A stretch of 64,000 bases of DNA from Sutcliffiella deserti (lineage in GTDB: Bacteria; Bacillota; Bacilli; Bacillales; Bacillaceae_I), in NCBI RefSeq assembly GCF_020037475.1, contig NZ_JAIQDB010000001.1:558001-622000 (forward strand), given 5' to 3'. Below the pieces are notes generated by a model. It was not told where the DNA came from and made no database searches. It saw nothing but the letters and a program-made list of their open reading frames with translations. Positions 34,810 to 42,965 of this stretch are shown piece by piece. Positions within the stretch are counted from its first letter, which is position 1, and every line of letters begins with the position of its first letter. The position numbers were made by a program, and so were the translations under genes.

Positions 34810-35038
34810 TACGTCGATTTCTTCGTGCCTCTATTAATTTTTGTCTTCTCATAATTGATAAATTTCGGAACTTATCGGCAGCATTTGAATTGGTTTACCT
34901 TTGTTCAGAGTTAAGTATTGAAGAGCTCGTTGCGGTTGTGATGGGAATGAATGAAATGAAAAAAAGACAGAATGCTCGAAATAATATCGCAGCCACTTAA
35001 TTACTTTGCCTATCTATTTAGAATGGAGCTTTACGACT

Positions 35039-35344
35039 ATGTCCTATATGAAGTTTTTTATTTTTCAAGTTATATTGTTTTGTGTGATTCTAGTAACAAA
35101 CGTTTTTACTGATAAATACCTTGGCAGACCGTTTACACTAGTAGATCTTACTGCGGTGTTAATTAGTGCTCCTATATTCATTGGTGTTTTCATTCTGATA
35201 AATAAGTTGTATAAAACTTATACTTCAATCAATCTGAAGATCAAAATAGCACTTTCTATAACTGCCTTTATTAGCGCTTTTATTGTTCTGGTATTGTTAG
35301 AGAATATATGGTTTAATATCACTGGGTTCCAGATATTTTCCTGA
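35039..35344 (+). CDS. Hypothetical membrane protein, three helices
   Basis: The protein of 101 residues (MSYMKFFIFQVIL...) has about three hydrophobic helices separated by short charged loops and was not recognised. The frame can be extended 11 codons upstream, but GGAG lies nearer the ATG at 35039 and the longer form lacks a site. A terminator follows 35 bases after the stop. Confidence 0.6.
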   Translation: MSYMKFFIFQVILFCVILVTNVFTDKYLGRPFTLVDLTAVLISAPIFIGVFILINKLYKTYTSINLKIKIALSITAFISAFIVLVLLENIWFNITGFQIFS

Positions 35345-35378
35345 TTTTAAGAAATAATAAAATTCTATTATCTATCAG

Positions 35379-35420
35379 ACTGTAGACAAACTCGAGGTAT
35401 TTCGAGGTTGTCTACAGTTT
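35379..35420 (+). terminator. Intrinsic terminator
   Basis: Stem ACTGTAGACAA / TTGTCTACAGT with inner CTCGA / TCGAG is followed by TTTTTTT on the plus strand. Confidence 0.85.
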
Positions 35421-35446
35421 TTTTGCGTACTTGTTTAATAAAGCCC

Positions 35447-35820
35447 GTTGATTTCCGTTCCGGCACTTCGGTTATCCTTAGGCGGTCCGGAAGCCTTCTG
35501 GACGCTGCGCGTATGCGGGGTCTCCCTTGTACCTTCCTCGAGGCCACTGAAAAACTGAAAACATATAGTTTTTGGTGGCTTCTAGCTGTGGATTGGAGCA
35601 CCTGGCGTAGACTCCAGCGGGGGAGGAGCGACAAACTTGAGACCCCGCAGGGCATAGCCCGAGGAGGCTCAAGGTCGCCCCGCGGAAAGCGAAGCCATTT
35701 GCGGAAAGTAACAGCGGTGTTTAACCCAAACTTAAAATTATGTACTTCTTCAGTGGCCTCACCTTCCTCCCGCAGGAGTCTACGTGCCTTCCACTCCAAT
35801 CAACTCAGTTTTCTAAACGT
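35447..35820. repeat. GC-rich Bacillus-type core repeat, split by an insertion
   Basis: The left part (35447-35539, GTTGATTTCCGTTCCGG to ACCTTCCTC) and the right part (35761-35820, ACCTTCCTCCCGCAGGAGTC to CACTCCAATCAACT) together match the core of the R3 elements at 17451 and 46949. The continuous frames seen here on both strands are spurious. Confidence 0.8.
35540..35760. mobile_element. 221-bp non-autonomous element (MITE-like) with 9-bp target duplication
   Basis: The ends are perfect 12-bp inverted repeats GAGGCCACTGAA / TTCAGTGGCCTC. They are flanked by direct 9-bp copies of ACCTTCCTC (35531-35539 and 35761-35769). The insert interrupts the core repeat, and joining the flanks restores it. 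The insert itself contains a reversed core-like sequence (GACTCCAGCGGG, GAGACCCCGCAGGGC). It has no transposase. Confidence 0.85.
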
Positions 35821-35890
35821 TAAAACGATAACCAAGTGAATTTTAAATAAATATAATGCTTTCGAAAAATCTTAAAAGGGGGTCGGAATG

Positions 35891-36403
35891 TCAATTATCT
35901 CTTTTCAGATTCGTCAATGTTGTATGTTCGTTTTCTTCAGACTTCTTAATAACCGATATTCTTCCGTCTGTTTCTAGTACTACTGCTTCTACATCATTCA
36001 TTGAATAAATACCACTAGATCTTGCTGCCTGTAGCACCTCTTCCTCCAATACTCTTGCTTTTTTCATAACTTTTTTTAGAAATATTCCATTATAGTACAA
36101 AAGTTCTGGACTTGATTTTATCATGCTACTAAAAAAGTCAGATCGTACTGACAACCATGTTATGATATATTGCATTCCAATTAAAAGAATGAATGCAGTC
36201 ATACCTTCCGCTAAGGCTACGTCCTTACTAAGAAGAATTGTTGCCAAGGTAGAACCGATTGCAACTGTAACAACAAGATCAAATGCGTTCATTTTAGTAA
36301 GAGTTCTCTTTCCGGAGATTCTTAAAACTAGAATTAATCCTATATATGCCATAAACCCAACCAATAAAGTTCTCCCGATGGTCTCGAAACCATTAAAAAA
36401 CAT
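35891..36403 (-). CDS. DUF421 (YetF/YdfS-like) membrane protein
   Basis: The 170-residue protein has three N-terminal helices and the DUF421 signatures LRISGKRTLTKMNAFDLVVTVAIGS and a cytoplasmic C-terminal domain with ELLYYNG, RSSGIYSMNDVEAVVLETDG. The full family is about 220 residues with a longer tail, so this is a short variant. Members sit in spore or cell membranes; function is not settled. GAGGTG lies before ATG. Confidence 0.87.
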   Translation of the reverse strand: MFFNGFETIGRTLLVGFMAYIGLILVLRISGKRTLTKMNAFDLVVTVAIGSTLATILLSKDVALAEGMTAFILLIGMQYIITWLSVRSDFFSSMIKSSPELLYYNGIFLKKVMKKARVLEEEVLQAARSSGIYSMNDVEAVVLETDGRISVIKKSEENEHTTLTNLKRDN

Positions 36404-36555
36404 TAAAACACCTCTGTTTCTTTTACTCTATGATTGATTTTCCCTTTTGAAAGGACGTACAAACCTTAAAATAAAATACTAAATCCCTAGGATGGAGACC
36501 CGCACCCACTTGGCCTTCAAATCAAACAACAGATTAGAATAAGTTGCCTATAAAA

Positions 36556-36585
36556 AACCGCCAGAGACTAAAATCTCAGGCGGTT
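36556..36585 (-). terminator. Intrinsic terminator
   Basis: Stem AACCGCC / GGCGGTT extended by GAGA / TCTC with one mismatch, followed by TTTTTTA on the minus strand. It would end the acyltransferase transcript, reading through the partial R1 repeat. Confidence 0.8.
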
Positions 36586-36635
36586 CTTCAATCCCTATTC
36601 TTTAATGGAGATAGTTTTTGGATTAATTCGTCTAT

Positions 36636-36727
36636 AACCTAAGCACAGATAACCCGTTTAAATCGTTGCTACCGTGCTCTTTCCCTTTATTTTTAACAGC
36701 TTACAACATAATTTACGAAAAGAGCCT
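36636..36727 (+). repeat. Shortened R1 repeat
   Basis: AACCCGTTTAAATCGTTGCT, CGTGCTCTTTCCC and the right end TTTACGAAAAGAGCCT match R1, but the middle is deleted. The right end runs into the last codons of the acyltransferase gene, so the repeat may have replaced its original 3' end. The remaining 36404-36555 stretch shows nothing clear. Confidence 0.65.
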
Positions 36728-37705
36728 AAATGATAAACCTTCTTTCATATATCCAAAAGGAGTTTGAATCGCTTTAACAACATACCTATTTCCAGTAATC
36801 ACAGTGACTAACCCACTGAGTAGTACAAGTAGAATATAACCAGAAGGAGAATTAACAGCTTGACTTAAGCTCGTTTCAAAAAACCATTTTATAATAAACC
36901 CGTGTAAAATATATACATAAAAGGACCTTTTTCCAATTCCTGTGAATATATATTTCTGCTTTGGTACAAGGGAAAAGAACGCAATAGTTACAAGAAAGCT
37001 ACCTATATAAATTCCAGTACGGCTTAGTATATCTAGAGCGGAGGAAAAAGTATAAGTGCCATATAAAATACTTGATGCATCTATTCCTCCTAATAATAAA
37101 TGAATCCCAATAAACAGAAGGACCAAAAAGGAAGCTGCTAAAGTGCGATGTGTTCCAATTTTAATTCTTTCAAAGAAATCGGTTTTCGTTAAATAGTACC
37201 CAATTAAAAAGAATGGAAAAAAGTAAAATGTTCGATCCAGGCTTAAAAAACGTTCAGGTATTTCAATAAACCCAATACCAATTCCAAGAGCGATGGCTAA
37301 GGGAATACTATGGATCGCTTTTAACTTTGCAAATATCGGCAACAAGATTTTCCAAGCAATCATACTCAAGAGGAACCACATAGCCCACCTTGGCGTGAAA
37401 TATTGCAAAGTATAATTGGAAGAAAGATAAAGCTGACTATAAAACAATGTATAGATAGTTTGCAAAATAATATATGGAACTAATAATCTTGTAAAAATCT
37501 TTACATAGTATCCTTTTTTATTGAAATTCGTACTAAAGTGACCTGCCAATAAAATAAATGCAGGCATATGAAAAATAAAAATGAAGTGGTAAATAGATAC
37601 TAACCACTCATGATCTGTTCGATATGGGGAGATGATATGCCCAAACACGACTAGAAAGATTAAAATAAACTTCGCATTATCAAAAAAGGAATCGCGAATA
37701 TTCAT
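36713..37705 (-). CDS. Acyltransferase-3 family membrane protein
   Basis: The 330-residue protein has about ten helices. It begins with RDSFFDNAKFILIFLVVFGHIISPY, carrying the His of this family at the end of helix 1, followed by HMPAFILLAGHF. Such enzymes O-acetylate sugars or wall polymers. The frame opens 12 codons earlier, but GGGGGAAA lies about nine bases before the ATG at 37705. Its C-terminal codons overlap an R1 repeat end. The 37706-37942 gap upstream holds pairable GGAAGCAA / TTGCCTCC and GAGGTG / CACCTC segments but no recognised RNA. Confidence 0.85.
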   Translation of the reverse strand: MNIRDSFFDNAKFILIFLVVFGHIISPYRTDHEWLVSIYHFIFIFHMPAFILLAGHFSTNFNKKGYYVKIFTRLLVPYIILQTIYTLFYSQLYLSSNYTLQYFTPRWAMWFLLSMIAWKILLPIFAKLKAIHSIPLAIALGIGIGFIEIPERFLSLDRTFYFFPFFLIGYYLTKTDFFERIKIGTHRTLAASFLVLLFIGIHLLLGGIDASSILYGTYTFSSALDILSRTGIYIGSFLVTIAFFSLVPKQKYIFTGIGKRSFYVYILHGFIIKWFFETSLSQAVNSPSGYILLVLLSGLVTVITGNRYVVKAIQTPFGYMKEGLSFRLFS

Positions 37706-37942
37706 GATGTATTTCCCCCATTCTTTATTACACGAAGTCATTACCCAGATTTATAAACATGATAAACCTAAGCAACATATATATTCGCATAATAGAAAAG
37801 AAACTTGTCCGTTTGGAAGGGGAATTCTTTCAAGCCTATCAGAAAGAGGTGTTGCTTCATCATTCTAGGAGGCAATCTATATCACCTCAAGGGTTGCTTC
37901 CACTTACCCCAGGCCGTTTTTTTCTTCGTATCTATAAATCAA

Positions 37943-38203
37943 TTAACTATCTTTACTTTTTAAATATGATGTAAGGAGCTCTACTGCCTCCTTTTCATCG
38001 GAGCCTTCAGCACTCACCGCGACAACACTTCCATTCACAATTCCTAACGAAAGTAACCCTAAAAGACTCTTACCATCTACTATTTTATTATGTCTAATAA
38101 CATTTATTTCTGATGTAAAACAACTTGCTTTTTTAATAAAATCTTGTGCTGTTTTGGAGTGAAGACCATTTTTAAGCATAACAACTATTTGTTTTGTTAC
38201 CAA
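37943..38203 (-). CDS. HPr-family phosphocarrier paralog
   Basis: The 86-residue protein aligns with HPr over its whole length. His15 is present (KNGLHSKTA), the usual Arg17 is Lys, and the regulatory Ser46 is kept (VDGKSLLGLLSLG). It is thus neither canonical HPr nor Crh, which has Gln15. It may be a secondary carrier or regulator in the phosphotransferase network. It is monocistronic and TTG or ATG near 38203 follows TTGGAGG. The 38204-38538 gap shows no recognised element. Confidence 0.8.
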   Translation of the reverse strand: MVTKQIVVMLKNGLHSKTAQDFIKKASCFTSEINVIRHNKIVDGKSLLGLLSLGIVNGSVVAVSAEGSDEKEAVELLTSYLKSKDS

Positions 38204-38538
38204 TTTTTATTCCTCCAACCTATCCATTGTAATTTATATACTGTATGTTTAGGAATTAAAAACATGAAGAACTTTCATAAAATAGTTAGATAGCCCAAGG
38301 CAATCTTAAATATCTGATTGAGATTAAGGTCACTTGATATAATCCACAATTTTTTACACCTTCAACGGAAGATGAAAATTATCCCGAAAAAACCCGAAGA
38401 ATCCCTGACTTGTCATTCCATTTTCAATCACTTTACCGAAGCTTCGCTAGTAGCAACTAGTCCTCTCACCTTCTAATGTTTCCATGAATACTGTAACAAA
38501 GAAAGATAGATGCACGGGAATTTGAAGGAGGAAACATT

Positions 38539-38784
38539 ATGCCGGTTTCGATTATTTTCAACCAAATAAATGTTAATTCCTTGAGTAAAACTTCAGCTAT
38601 AATTACTGGTCAGAACAATCAGCCCGACTGGTCTACTCAAGGAAAAATAAATATGGGCAATGGTATTGAAATTGGAGTGGTTGCTGTTACAGGGCTATTT
38701 AATGTAGTAATTGACGCAGATGGTGTCGACACAACTATTTCAAATCCAGAACTAATAAATCCTCAACCAAATGCTCAATTCTAG
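38539..38784 (+). CDS. GerPA/GerPF-family spore protein
   Basis: The 81-residue protein has the GerP pattern: N-terminal beta strand with FNQINVNSLSKTSAIITGQN, a Ser/Asn/Gly-rich middle and the end motif NVVIDADGVDTT that corresponds to the IDPDxxD end of GerPA/GerPF. GerP proteins lie in the spore coat and help germinants pass inwards. GAAGGAGG precedes ATG; the next GerP-like gene follows after 14 bases. Confidence 0.8.
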   Translation: MPVSIIFNQINVNSLSKTSAIITGQNNQPDWSTQGKINMGNGIEIGVVAVTGLFNVVIDADGVDTTISNPELINPQPNAQF

Positions 38785-38798
38785 AAAGGGTGCTATTC

Positions 38799-39035
38799 AT
38801 GTCAAAAACCTCACCTATCCATTTCCTACTTGATCGTATTGAAATTAATTCTATAATGAATAACTCTGGGGTATTTACGGGGGAAAATACACAATCGAAT
38901 TGGAGCACCAACCAGAAAGTTAATATGGGGTTAGGGCTGATTGTAGGTACCGATAATCATTCTTCTTCTAATATGAATATTGTTTATGACCCTGATGTAA
39001 TGGATATGCCTATCAAGACAGCTTCTAGTAATTAA
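38799..39035 (+). CDS. GerP-family spore protein
   Basis: The 78-residue protein resembles its upstream neighbour: IHFLLDRIEINSIMNNSGVF, QSNWSTNQKVNMGLG and YDPDVMDMP at the end. The ATG at 38799 follows AAAGGGTG; a frame three codons longer lacks a site. Its stop codon overlaps that of the convergent minus-strand GerP-like gene in the shared TTAA. Confidence 0.78.
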   Translation: MSKTSPIHFLLDRIEINSIMNNSGVFTGENTQSNWSTNQKVNMGLGLIVGTDNHSSSNMNIVYDPDVMDMPIKTASSN

Positions 39036-39361
39036 AGATTCGATTCATGGTGCTCTTCCTGTTCCTGCTCCTCTTCTCTCTGATCAGTTTGTTTTCTCTT
39101 TAAGACATCCTGTAGCCACTGCGGCAATTCTTGATCCTCGAGTTGATTAAGCATATCAATAAAGGAAGAATCACTCACCATGCTTTTAGTTTCATGTATA
39201 TCATTATCATCTCCACTTATGTTGCCTAGCCCTTGATTGTGTTTTTTGTTACTTTGAAATTGGGTTGGGTAATTGTTTCCCATATTTATGCAAGAAGCAC
39301 TTTCTACTACACCAATCCTTATGCTACCGATAAAAAAATTGGGGGAATATGGTGAGGTCAT
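39032..39361 (-). CDS. GerP-like spore protein with charged C-terminal tail
   Basis: The 109-residue protein has a GerP-type start (FFIGSIRIGVVESASCINMGNN), a TQFQSNKKHNQGLGNISGD middle shared in style with its neighbours, and an extra tail rich in Glu, Gln and His (about 85-109). The tail is not part of the usual family. It overlaps the GerPC-like gene by four bases, so the two are translated together. Confidence 0.7.
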   Translation of the reverse strand: MTSPYSPNFFIGSIRIGVVESASCINMGNNYPTQFQSNKKHNQGLGNISGDDNDIHETKSMVSDSSFIDMLNQLEDQELPQWLQDVLKRKQTDQREEEQEQEEHHESNL

Positions 39362-39801
39362 CTTTCTTCCTCCTTTTTGTTAAGACTTATCGTATATCCT
39401 TTTGGATTTGACTTCATAGTAGTAATAGGAGAATGGTTATGCCTTCTTTCTTCTTTTAATCTTTCAGGAATAAGAGGAGTTTTTTCGTTTTTTTCAGAAG
39501 GTTTCACTTCGTCTAGTTTAGAGGCGACCTTTGAAAGTCCAGCGCTACTCTTTTCTGTTGCCTTCCTCCCTTCTTTTGGTCCAAAGTTATTTCCAATATT
39601 CAAAGTGCCCGTTAACTGCTCAATATCAATTGAATCCAAATGATAATGCAGTTGCTCAATCGAAGCTTCCTTAATCTCCAAGTGCTTAATATGATAATGA
39701 ATGATTTCTTTCATGTAGGATTTTTCGAGCAATCTAGTCATAATAATAAGTTGATTTTCTAATTTTTCTATCCGCTTCTCGAGATGATTATGTTCTATCA
39801 T
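39358..39801 (-). CDS. GerPC-like coiled-coil spore protein
   Basis: The 147-residue protein starts with HLEKRIEKLENQLIIMTRLLE, a coiled coil, then IHYHIKHLEIKEASIEQLHYHLDSIDIEQLTGTLNIG, which is the beta-strand module seen in GerPC. A basic, low-complexity tail follows. It is shorter than typical GerPC (about 200 residues). It lies between two GerP-like genes on the minus strand. Confidence 0.7.
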   Translation of the reverse strand: MIEHNHLEKRIEKLENQLIIMTRLLEKSYMKEIIHYHIKHLEIKEASIEQLHYHLDSIDIEQLTGTLNIGNNFGPKEGRKATEKSSAGLSKVASKLDEVKPSEKNEKTPLIPERLKEERRHNHSPITTMKSNPKGYTISLNKKEEER

Positions 39802-39830
39802 TGACCATCACAACCAGCTACCATTATTTT

Positions 39831-40022
39831 TTAATCATCCTTACTTTGGTTTTTTACCAGATTCGTATTTTCTTTAATTTGATTTCCGTCACCTGCAATC
39901 GTACCCATTCCCTCATTTTCGCTTTTTTTAGAGTTTACATTCATTATAAAATTTTCTCCTTTATTTAAGGACGAGGAATTCATAAAAACATCAATTTTAA
40001 ATGATTTAAATTCAAACTTCAC
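39831..40022 (-). CDS. Small GerP-like protein
   Basis: The 63-residue protein has FKSFKIDVFMNSSSLNKGENFI followed by NEGMGTIAGDGNQI, matching the GLGNISGDDNDI segment of the gene at 39032. It is a minimal GerP-type protein. The first gene of the minus-strand set after Hsp20, 31 bases from it; AGGTGGAGGTTG lies before the ATG. Confidence 0.65.
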   Translation of the reverse strand: MKFEFKSFKIDVFMNSSSLNKGENFIMNVNSKKSENEGMGTIAGDGNQIKENTNLVKNQSKDD

Positions 40023-40053
40023 CTCACAACCTCCACCTTAAAAGCATTTATTA

Positions 40054-40491
40054 TTAATCCTCAAAGTCGATCTCTACATTAAAGTTCTCTAGTTCTGCTT
40101 TTTGAAAAGTCAAAGAAAGAATCCCTTGTTTATATTGAGCCACCAATTTTTGAGGATGAAAAGGAAATGGAATTTGAATGGTTCGTTGAAAAGTTCCAAA
40201 GAACCTTTCTAGTTGTATCAGGTTCTCTTTTTCCACCGGATAAGAATAAGGTATAATGCCCTTTATATTAAGTAAATTGTTCTTTACCATTATCTGAACA
40301 TCTTCTGTAGAACGTAACCCGGGAAGTTCAAGCATGATGATGCCATGTGTTTTAGTTTCAACTATATCAACTAGAGGAACTCTTCTAGGTATTACCGGCA
40401 GTACGTCCTTCCAAAACTTCTCCCCTAATACCTCGTCAATCTTCTCATTCATATTCCCCCAGGGGTTAGCATGCTTATGGTTTTTTTTCAT
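40054..40491 (-). CDS. Hsp20/alpha-crystallin family protein, probably spore-associated
   Basis: The 145-residue protein has an alpha-crystallin domain (about 45-145) with PLVDIVETKTHGIIMLELPGL and the family-type GTFQRTIQIPFPF and YKQGILSLTFQK segments. Bacillus spores carry CotM/CotP proteins of this family; its place ahead of a GerP cluster suggests the same here. ATG at 40491 follows GGAGGAGAAGGGAG; the frame extends seven codons upstream without a site. Confidence 0.83.
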   Translation of the reverse strand: MKKNHKHANPWGNMNEKIDEVLGEKFWKDVLPVIPRRVPLVDIVETKTHGIIMLELPGLRSTEDVQIMVKNNLLNIKGIIPYSYPVEKENLIQLERFFGTFQRTIQIPFPFHPQKLVAQYKQGILSLTFQKAELENFNVEIDFED

Positions 40492-40606
40492 CTCCCTTCT
40501 CCTCCAAATCAAAACCTATATTACAACATGTATATGAGAACAAAGCAGGAAATTATTCAAGTATTATGGTAATTCTCAATAAAGCGGAATAATAGTATTT
40601 AAAAAG

Positions 40607-40638
40607 AAAGTAGCAGGGCGAATTAGCCCTGCTACTTT
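40607..40638. terminator. Bidirectional intrinsic terminator
   Basis: A perfect 13-bp stem AAAGTAGCAGGGC / GCCCTGCTACTTT. A second short hairpin GGGGCC / GGCCCC follows at about 40652-40664, nearer the TlpA-like gene. Confidence 0.8.
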
Positions 40639-40672
40639 ACTGTGTTAAAGAGGGGCCTGGCCCCATTTTCCA

Positions 40673-41119
40673 TTATTTGCTTTCTACTCCCAACACTCTG
40701 TTGATACGTTTTTTTAGCATGTTCATCCCGCTACCACCCGCTTGAAAGTGGCGAAGGTTACCTTCTTCATCGAAAACATAGTAGGCAGGAACATATTTAT
40801 TTTCAAAGGCTTCTGTTAATTTGTGGTCACTATCTACATAAACAGGTTGTGTGATGTCATGTCCCATTGCCATAGAGCGGATTACACCTAGATCCAAGTC
40901 GTCCTCTGAACGAGGCATGTGAACTGCTATTACATTTAGTTCATCATCATATTCGTCACGCAATTCATTGACTTCTGGCATAGCCTCTTTACATAAATGG
41001 CAGCTAACTGACCAAAAATGTATAAGTGTTGGTTTACCAAGAAGTTCTTCTTTCGTTACTGCTTCATTTATCCATTCGGTTGCTCCTGTTAACTCAGGCA
41101 TTTGCTCTCTTAACCTCAT
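40673..41119 (-). CDS. TlpA/ResA-type thioredoxin-like protein, cytoplasmic
   Basis: The 148-residue protein has the thioredoxin fold with active site SVSCHLCKEAMPEV (CxxC about residues 40-43), the cis-Pro in KYVPAYYVFDEEG and an inserted segment VHMPRSEDDLD typical of TlpA/ResA proteins. No signal peptide or anchor is present, so it is cytosolic and probably reduces or uses thiols in a redox response. A perfect sigma-A promoter and two PerR-like boxes lie upstream. AAGGGGAG precedes ATG. Confidence 0.85.
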   Translation of the reverse strand: MRLREQMPELTGATEWINEAVTKEELLGKPTLIHFWSVSCHLCKEAMPEVNELRDEYDDELNVIAVHMPRSEDDLDLGVIRSMAMGHDITQPVYVDSDHKLTEAFENKYVPAYYVFDEEGNLRHFQAGGSGMNMLKKRINRVLGVESK

Positions 41120-41161
41120 ATTAAATACTCCCCTTTTTAAGTAATTAAATTTATTACTTCT

Positions 41162-41176
41162 TTATAATAATTACTA
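41162..41176. promoter_or_regulatory. PerR-like operator, downstream box
   Basis: TTATAATAATTACTA matches the PerR box with two mismatches and lies just after the transcription start. The surrounding DNA is very AT-rich, so chance is possible. Confidence 0.4.
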
Positions 41177-41191
41177 TATAATATGTTTTAT

Positions 41192-41220
41192 ATTATATTG
41201 ATTCTATTATAGCTTGTCAA
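41192..41220 (-). promoter_or_regulatory. Consensus sigma-A promoter of the TlpA-like gene
   Basis: TTGACA, a 17-base spacer and TATAAT match the consensus at every position; such strong promoters are often held in check by a repressor. Confidence 0.88.
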
Positions 41221-41224
41221 CAGA

Positions 41225-41239
41225 TTATAGTAATTATAA
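41225..41239. promoter_or_regulatory. PerR-like operator, upstream box
   Basis: TTATAGTAATTATAA matches the PerR box TTATAATNATTATAA at all but one fixed position and lies next to the -35 element. Confidence 0.55.
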
Positions 41240-41306
41240 AAAAATAATCAAACCAATTATCATCAATCGTATTAAATATTCAATTTCCCGAGAGTTTGTT
41301 TGCCCC

Positions 41307-41335
41307 AAAAAAGCTGCCAATATGACAGCTTTTTT
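41307..41335 (-). terminator. Intrinsic terminator
   Basis: Stem AAAAAAGCTG / CAGCTTTTTT just after the UMF1 transporter stop. Confidence 0.85.
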
Positions 41336-41347
41336 CTTAGTTCCTAT

Positions 41348-42679
41348 TTAAACTTCTTTTTTATACGGTACTTTGAGAGTAATGATTAGTCCAATAAAGG
41401 CTAAAATAATTAAAGAGCCCAAGGCTGTACGGCTTGCGATGTTTCCGTAACTAGCTAATAACAGGGTAATGGTTCCGTAGATTAATGGTCCTACTATAGA
41501 AGAAACCTTCCCTGAAAAAGCAAATAAACCGAAAAACTGCCCCCTCTTACCTTCAGGTGTCAATTCAATGATAAATGTTCGCGAAGTCACCCACGTTGCT
41601 CCCAATGCTATTCCAAACAAACTGCCTGCGGTCCAAAGCATCCACGGCGCCATAGCGAAAACTGCAAAAAGCAGTGCAACAATTAAGAGTGCTGCGACAG
41701 AAGCAACAGCATATTTGGATCCAATTGCTTTGGAAATATAACCATAGATAAAAGAACCAATAATACTTGAAACGGTTGAAACCAAGTAAAGCAAGATAAA
41801 CTCCGAAGCTGTAAAGCCTCCAATTGCACGGGCATAAATAGCCATCATCGCAATTGCCGTGGCAATTGCATCATTAATAAAAAAATAAGCAATCATAAAT
41901 AGAAAAACCGGTCGGTATGAACGCATTTCTTTAAAAGTCTGGAGGATCTCTTTATATCCACTAACAAACGATTTTTTCTCTATTATTTCTTTAGGCTTAT
42001 CTTTGAAAACGAAGAATAACGGCAGCGAGAATAGAAAAAATAAGATGCCAGTTGGAATAAATGCTCGGTGAAAATCGCTGTTTCCTACATATAAATAAAC
42101 TGTCAAACCAACCAAAGTGCCTAAATAACCAACTGCAATTCCAAAGCCTGAAATCAGAGGTAATTCTTTTTTCGAACCTAAATCAGGCATCATTGTATCG
42201 TAAAAAATCAATGAGGAATGGAAAAAGAACTTTGCCACAACAAATAAAATTAAAACCGCTATAAAAGTTAACGGTAGTCCAAATAATTGTTGACTTGAAC
42301 CTAAAGAAGCAAACACACCCATTAAGATAGTACACAAAACTGCCAGGAGAGTAAAAGGAATTATAAAGCCCTTTCTTTTACCAGTTCGATCAATTAATAC
42401 ACCAAACAACGGAGAAAATAAAACTAAGAAAAGACTCGCTGTAGCATTCGCGTAGGAGAGGAAAGTGCTTGCAATCTGATCCATTTGTTCATTAGTCCCA
42501 ATAACTTCTTGTAAGTAAAACGGGAAAAAAATCGTAATAATATTAGAAGAGAAAATAGTGTTGGCAAAATCATATAGTGCCCACGAGAGAATCGGTAGTG
42601 AAAAATACAGTTTCCAGGGGGATCTGGGTTTATTGTTACGGTAAGCAGCTGGTTCTACCCTATTTTCTATCTTAGCCAT
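41348..42679 (-). CDS. UMF1-family MFS transporter
   Basis: The 443-residue protein has twelve predicted helices and the UMF1/Atg22-like signature SWALYDFANTIFSSNII near the N-terminus, plus FGVLIDRTGKRKG in the loop after helix 2 and PEGKRGQFFGLFAFSGKVSS in the second half. Substrates of bacterial members are not established. Monocistronic, with GGAGG before ATG. The 42680-42965 gap upstream shows no recognised element. Confidence 0.87.
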   Translation of the reverse strand: MAKIENRVEPAAYRNNKPRSPWKLYFSLPILSWALYDFANTIFSSNIITIFFPFYLQEVIGTNEQMDQIASTFLSYANATASLFLVLFSPLFGVLIDRTGKRKGFIIPFTLLAVLCTILMGVFASLGSSQQLFGLPLTFIAVLILFVVAKFFFHSSLIFYDTMMPDLGSKKELPLISGFGIAVGYLGTLVGLTVYLYVGNSDFHRAFIPTGILFFLFSLPLFFVFKDKPKEIIEKKSFVSGYKEILQTFKEMRSYRPVFLFMIAYFFINDAIATAIAMMAIYARAIGGFTASEFILLYLVSTVSSIIGSFIYGYISKAIGSKYAVASVAALLIVALLFAVFAMAPWMLWTAGSLFGIALGATWVTSRTFIIELTPEGKRGQFFGLFAFSGKVSSIVGPLIYGTITLLLASYGNIASRTALGSLIILAFIGLIITLKVPYKKEV

Positions 42680-42965
42680 TAACTTTCCCTCCAGTATAAA
42701 TAATATAAAATTAAATATTCTTCAACATTTTCCCTAATCCTGCTAATTCACCTACATTTAACAAAACCTTAATAAAGTGTTTTTATACAGTTTCCTTACT
42801 TAGTCATTCCTGAGATCTAACCGGAAGAAATAGGATACAAAATATAACTCCTTAATAGTGTGAATGTAGGCTTTTAATATTGCTTTACTTAAAAAATTGA
42901 ATAGTTGCATACAGCGTGCTTCATACTAAGGAAAATAATAATTCTGAAGGGGGGAGTAGTACAGA

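Noticed and set aside
35368..35839. Two 143-codon frames on opposite strands in the GC-rich repeat
   Set aside because: They lie wholly within the nested repeat elements, have no ribosome site, and owe their length to high GC content.
37759..37974. 71-codon plus-strand frame between acyltransferase and HPr-like genes
   Set aside because: No ribosome site, no recognisable motif, and it overlaps the end of the HPr-like gene on the other strand. Pairable segments there made me consider a leader RNA, but no known class fits.
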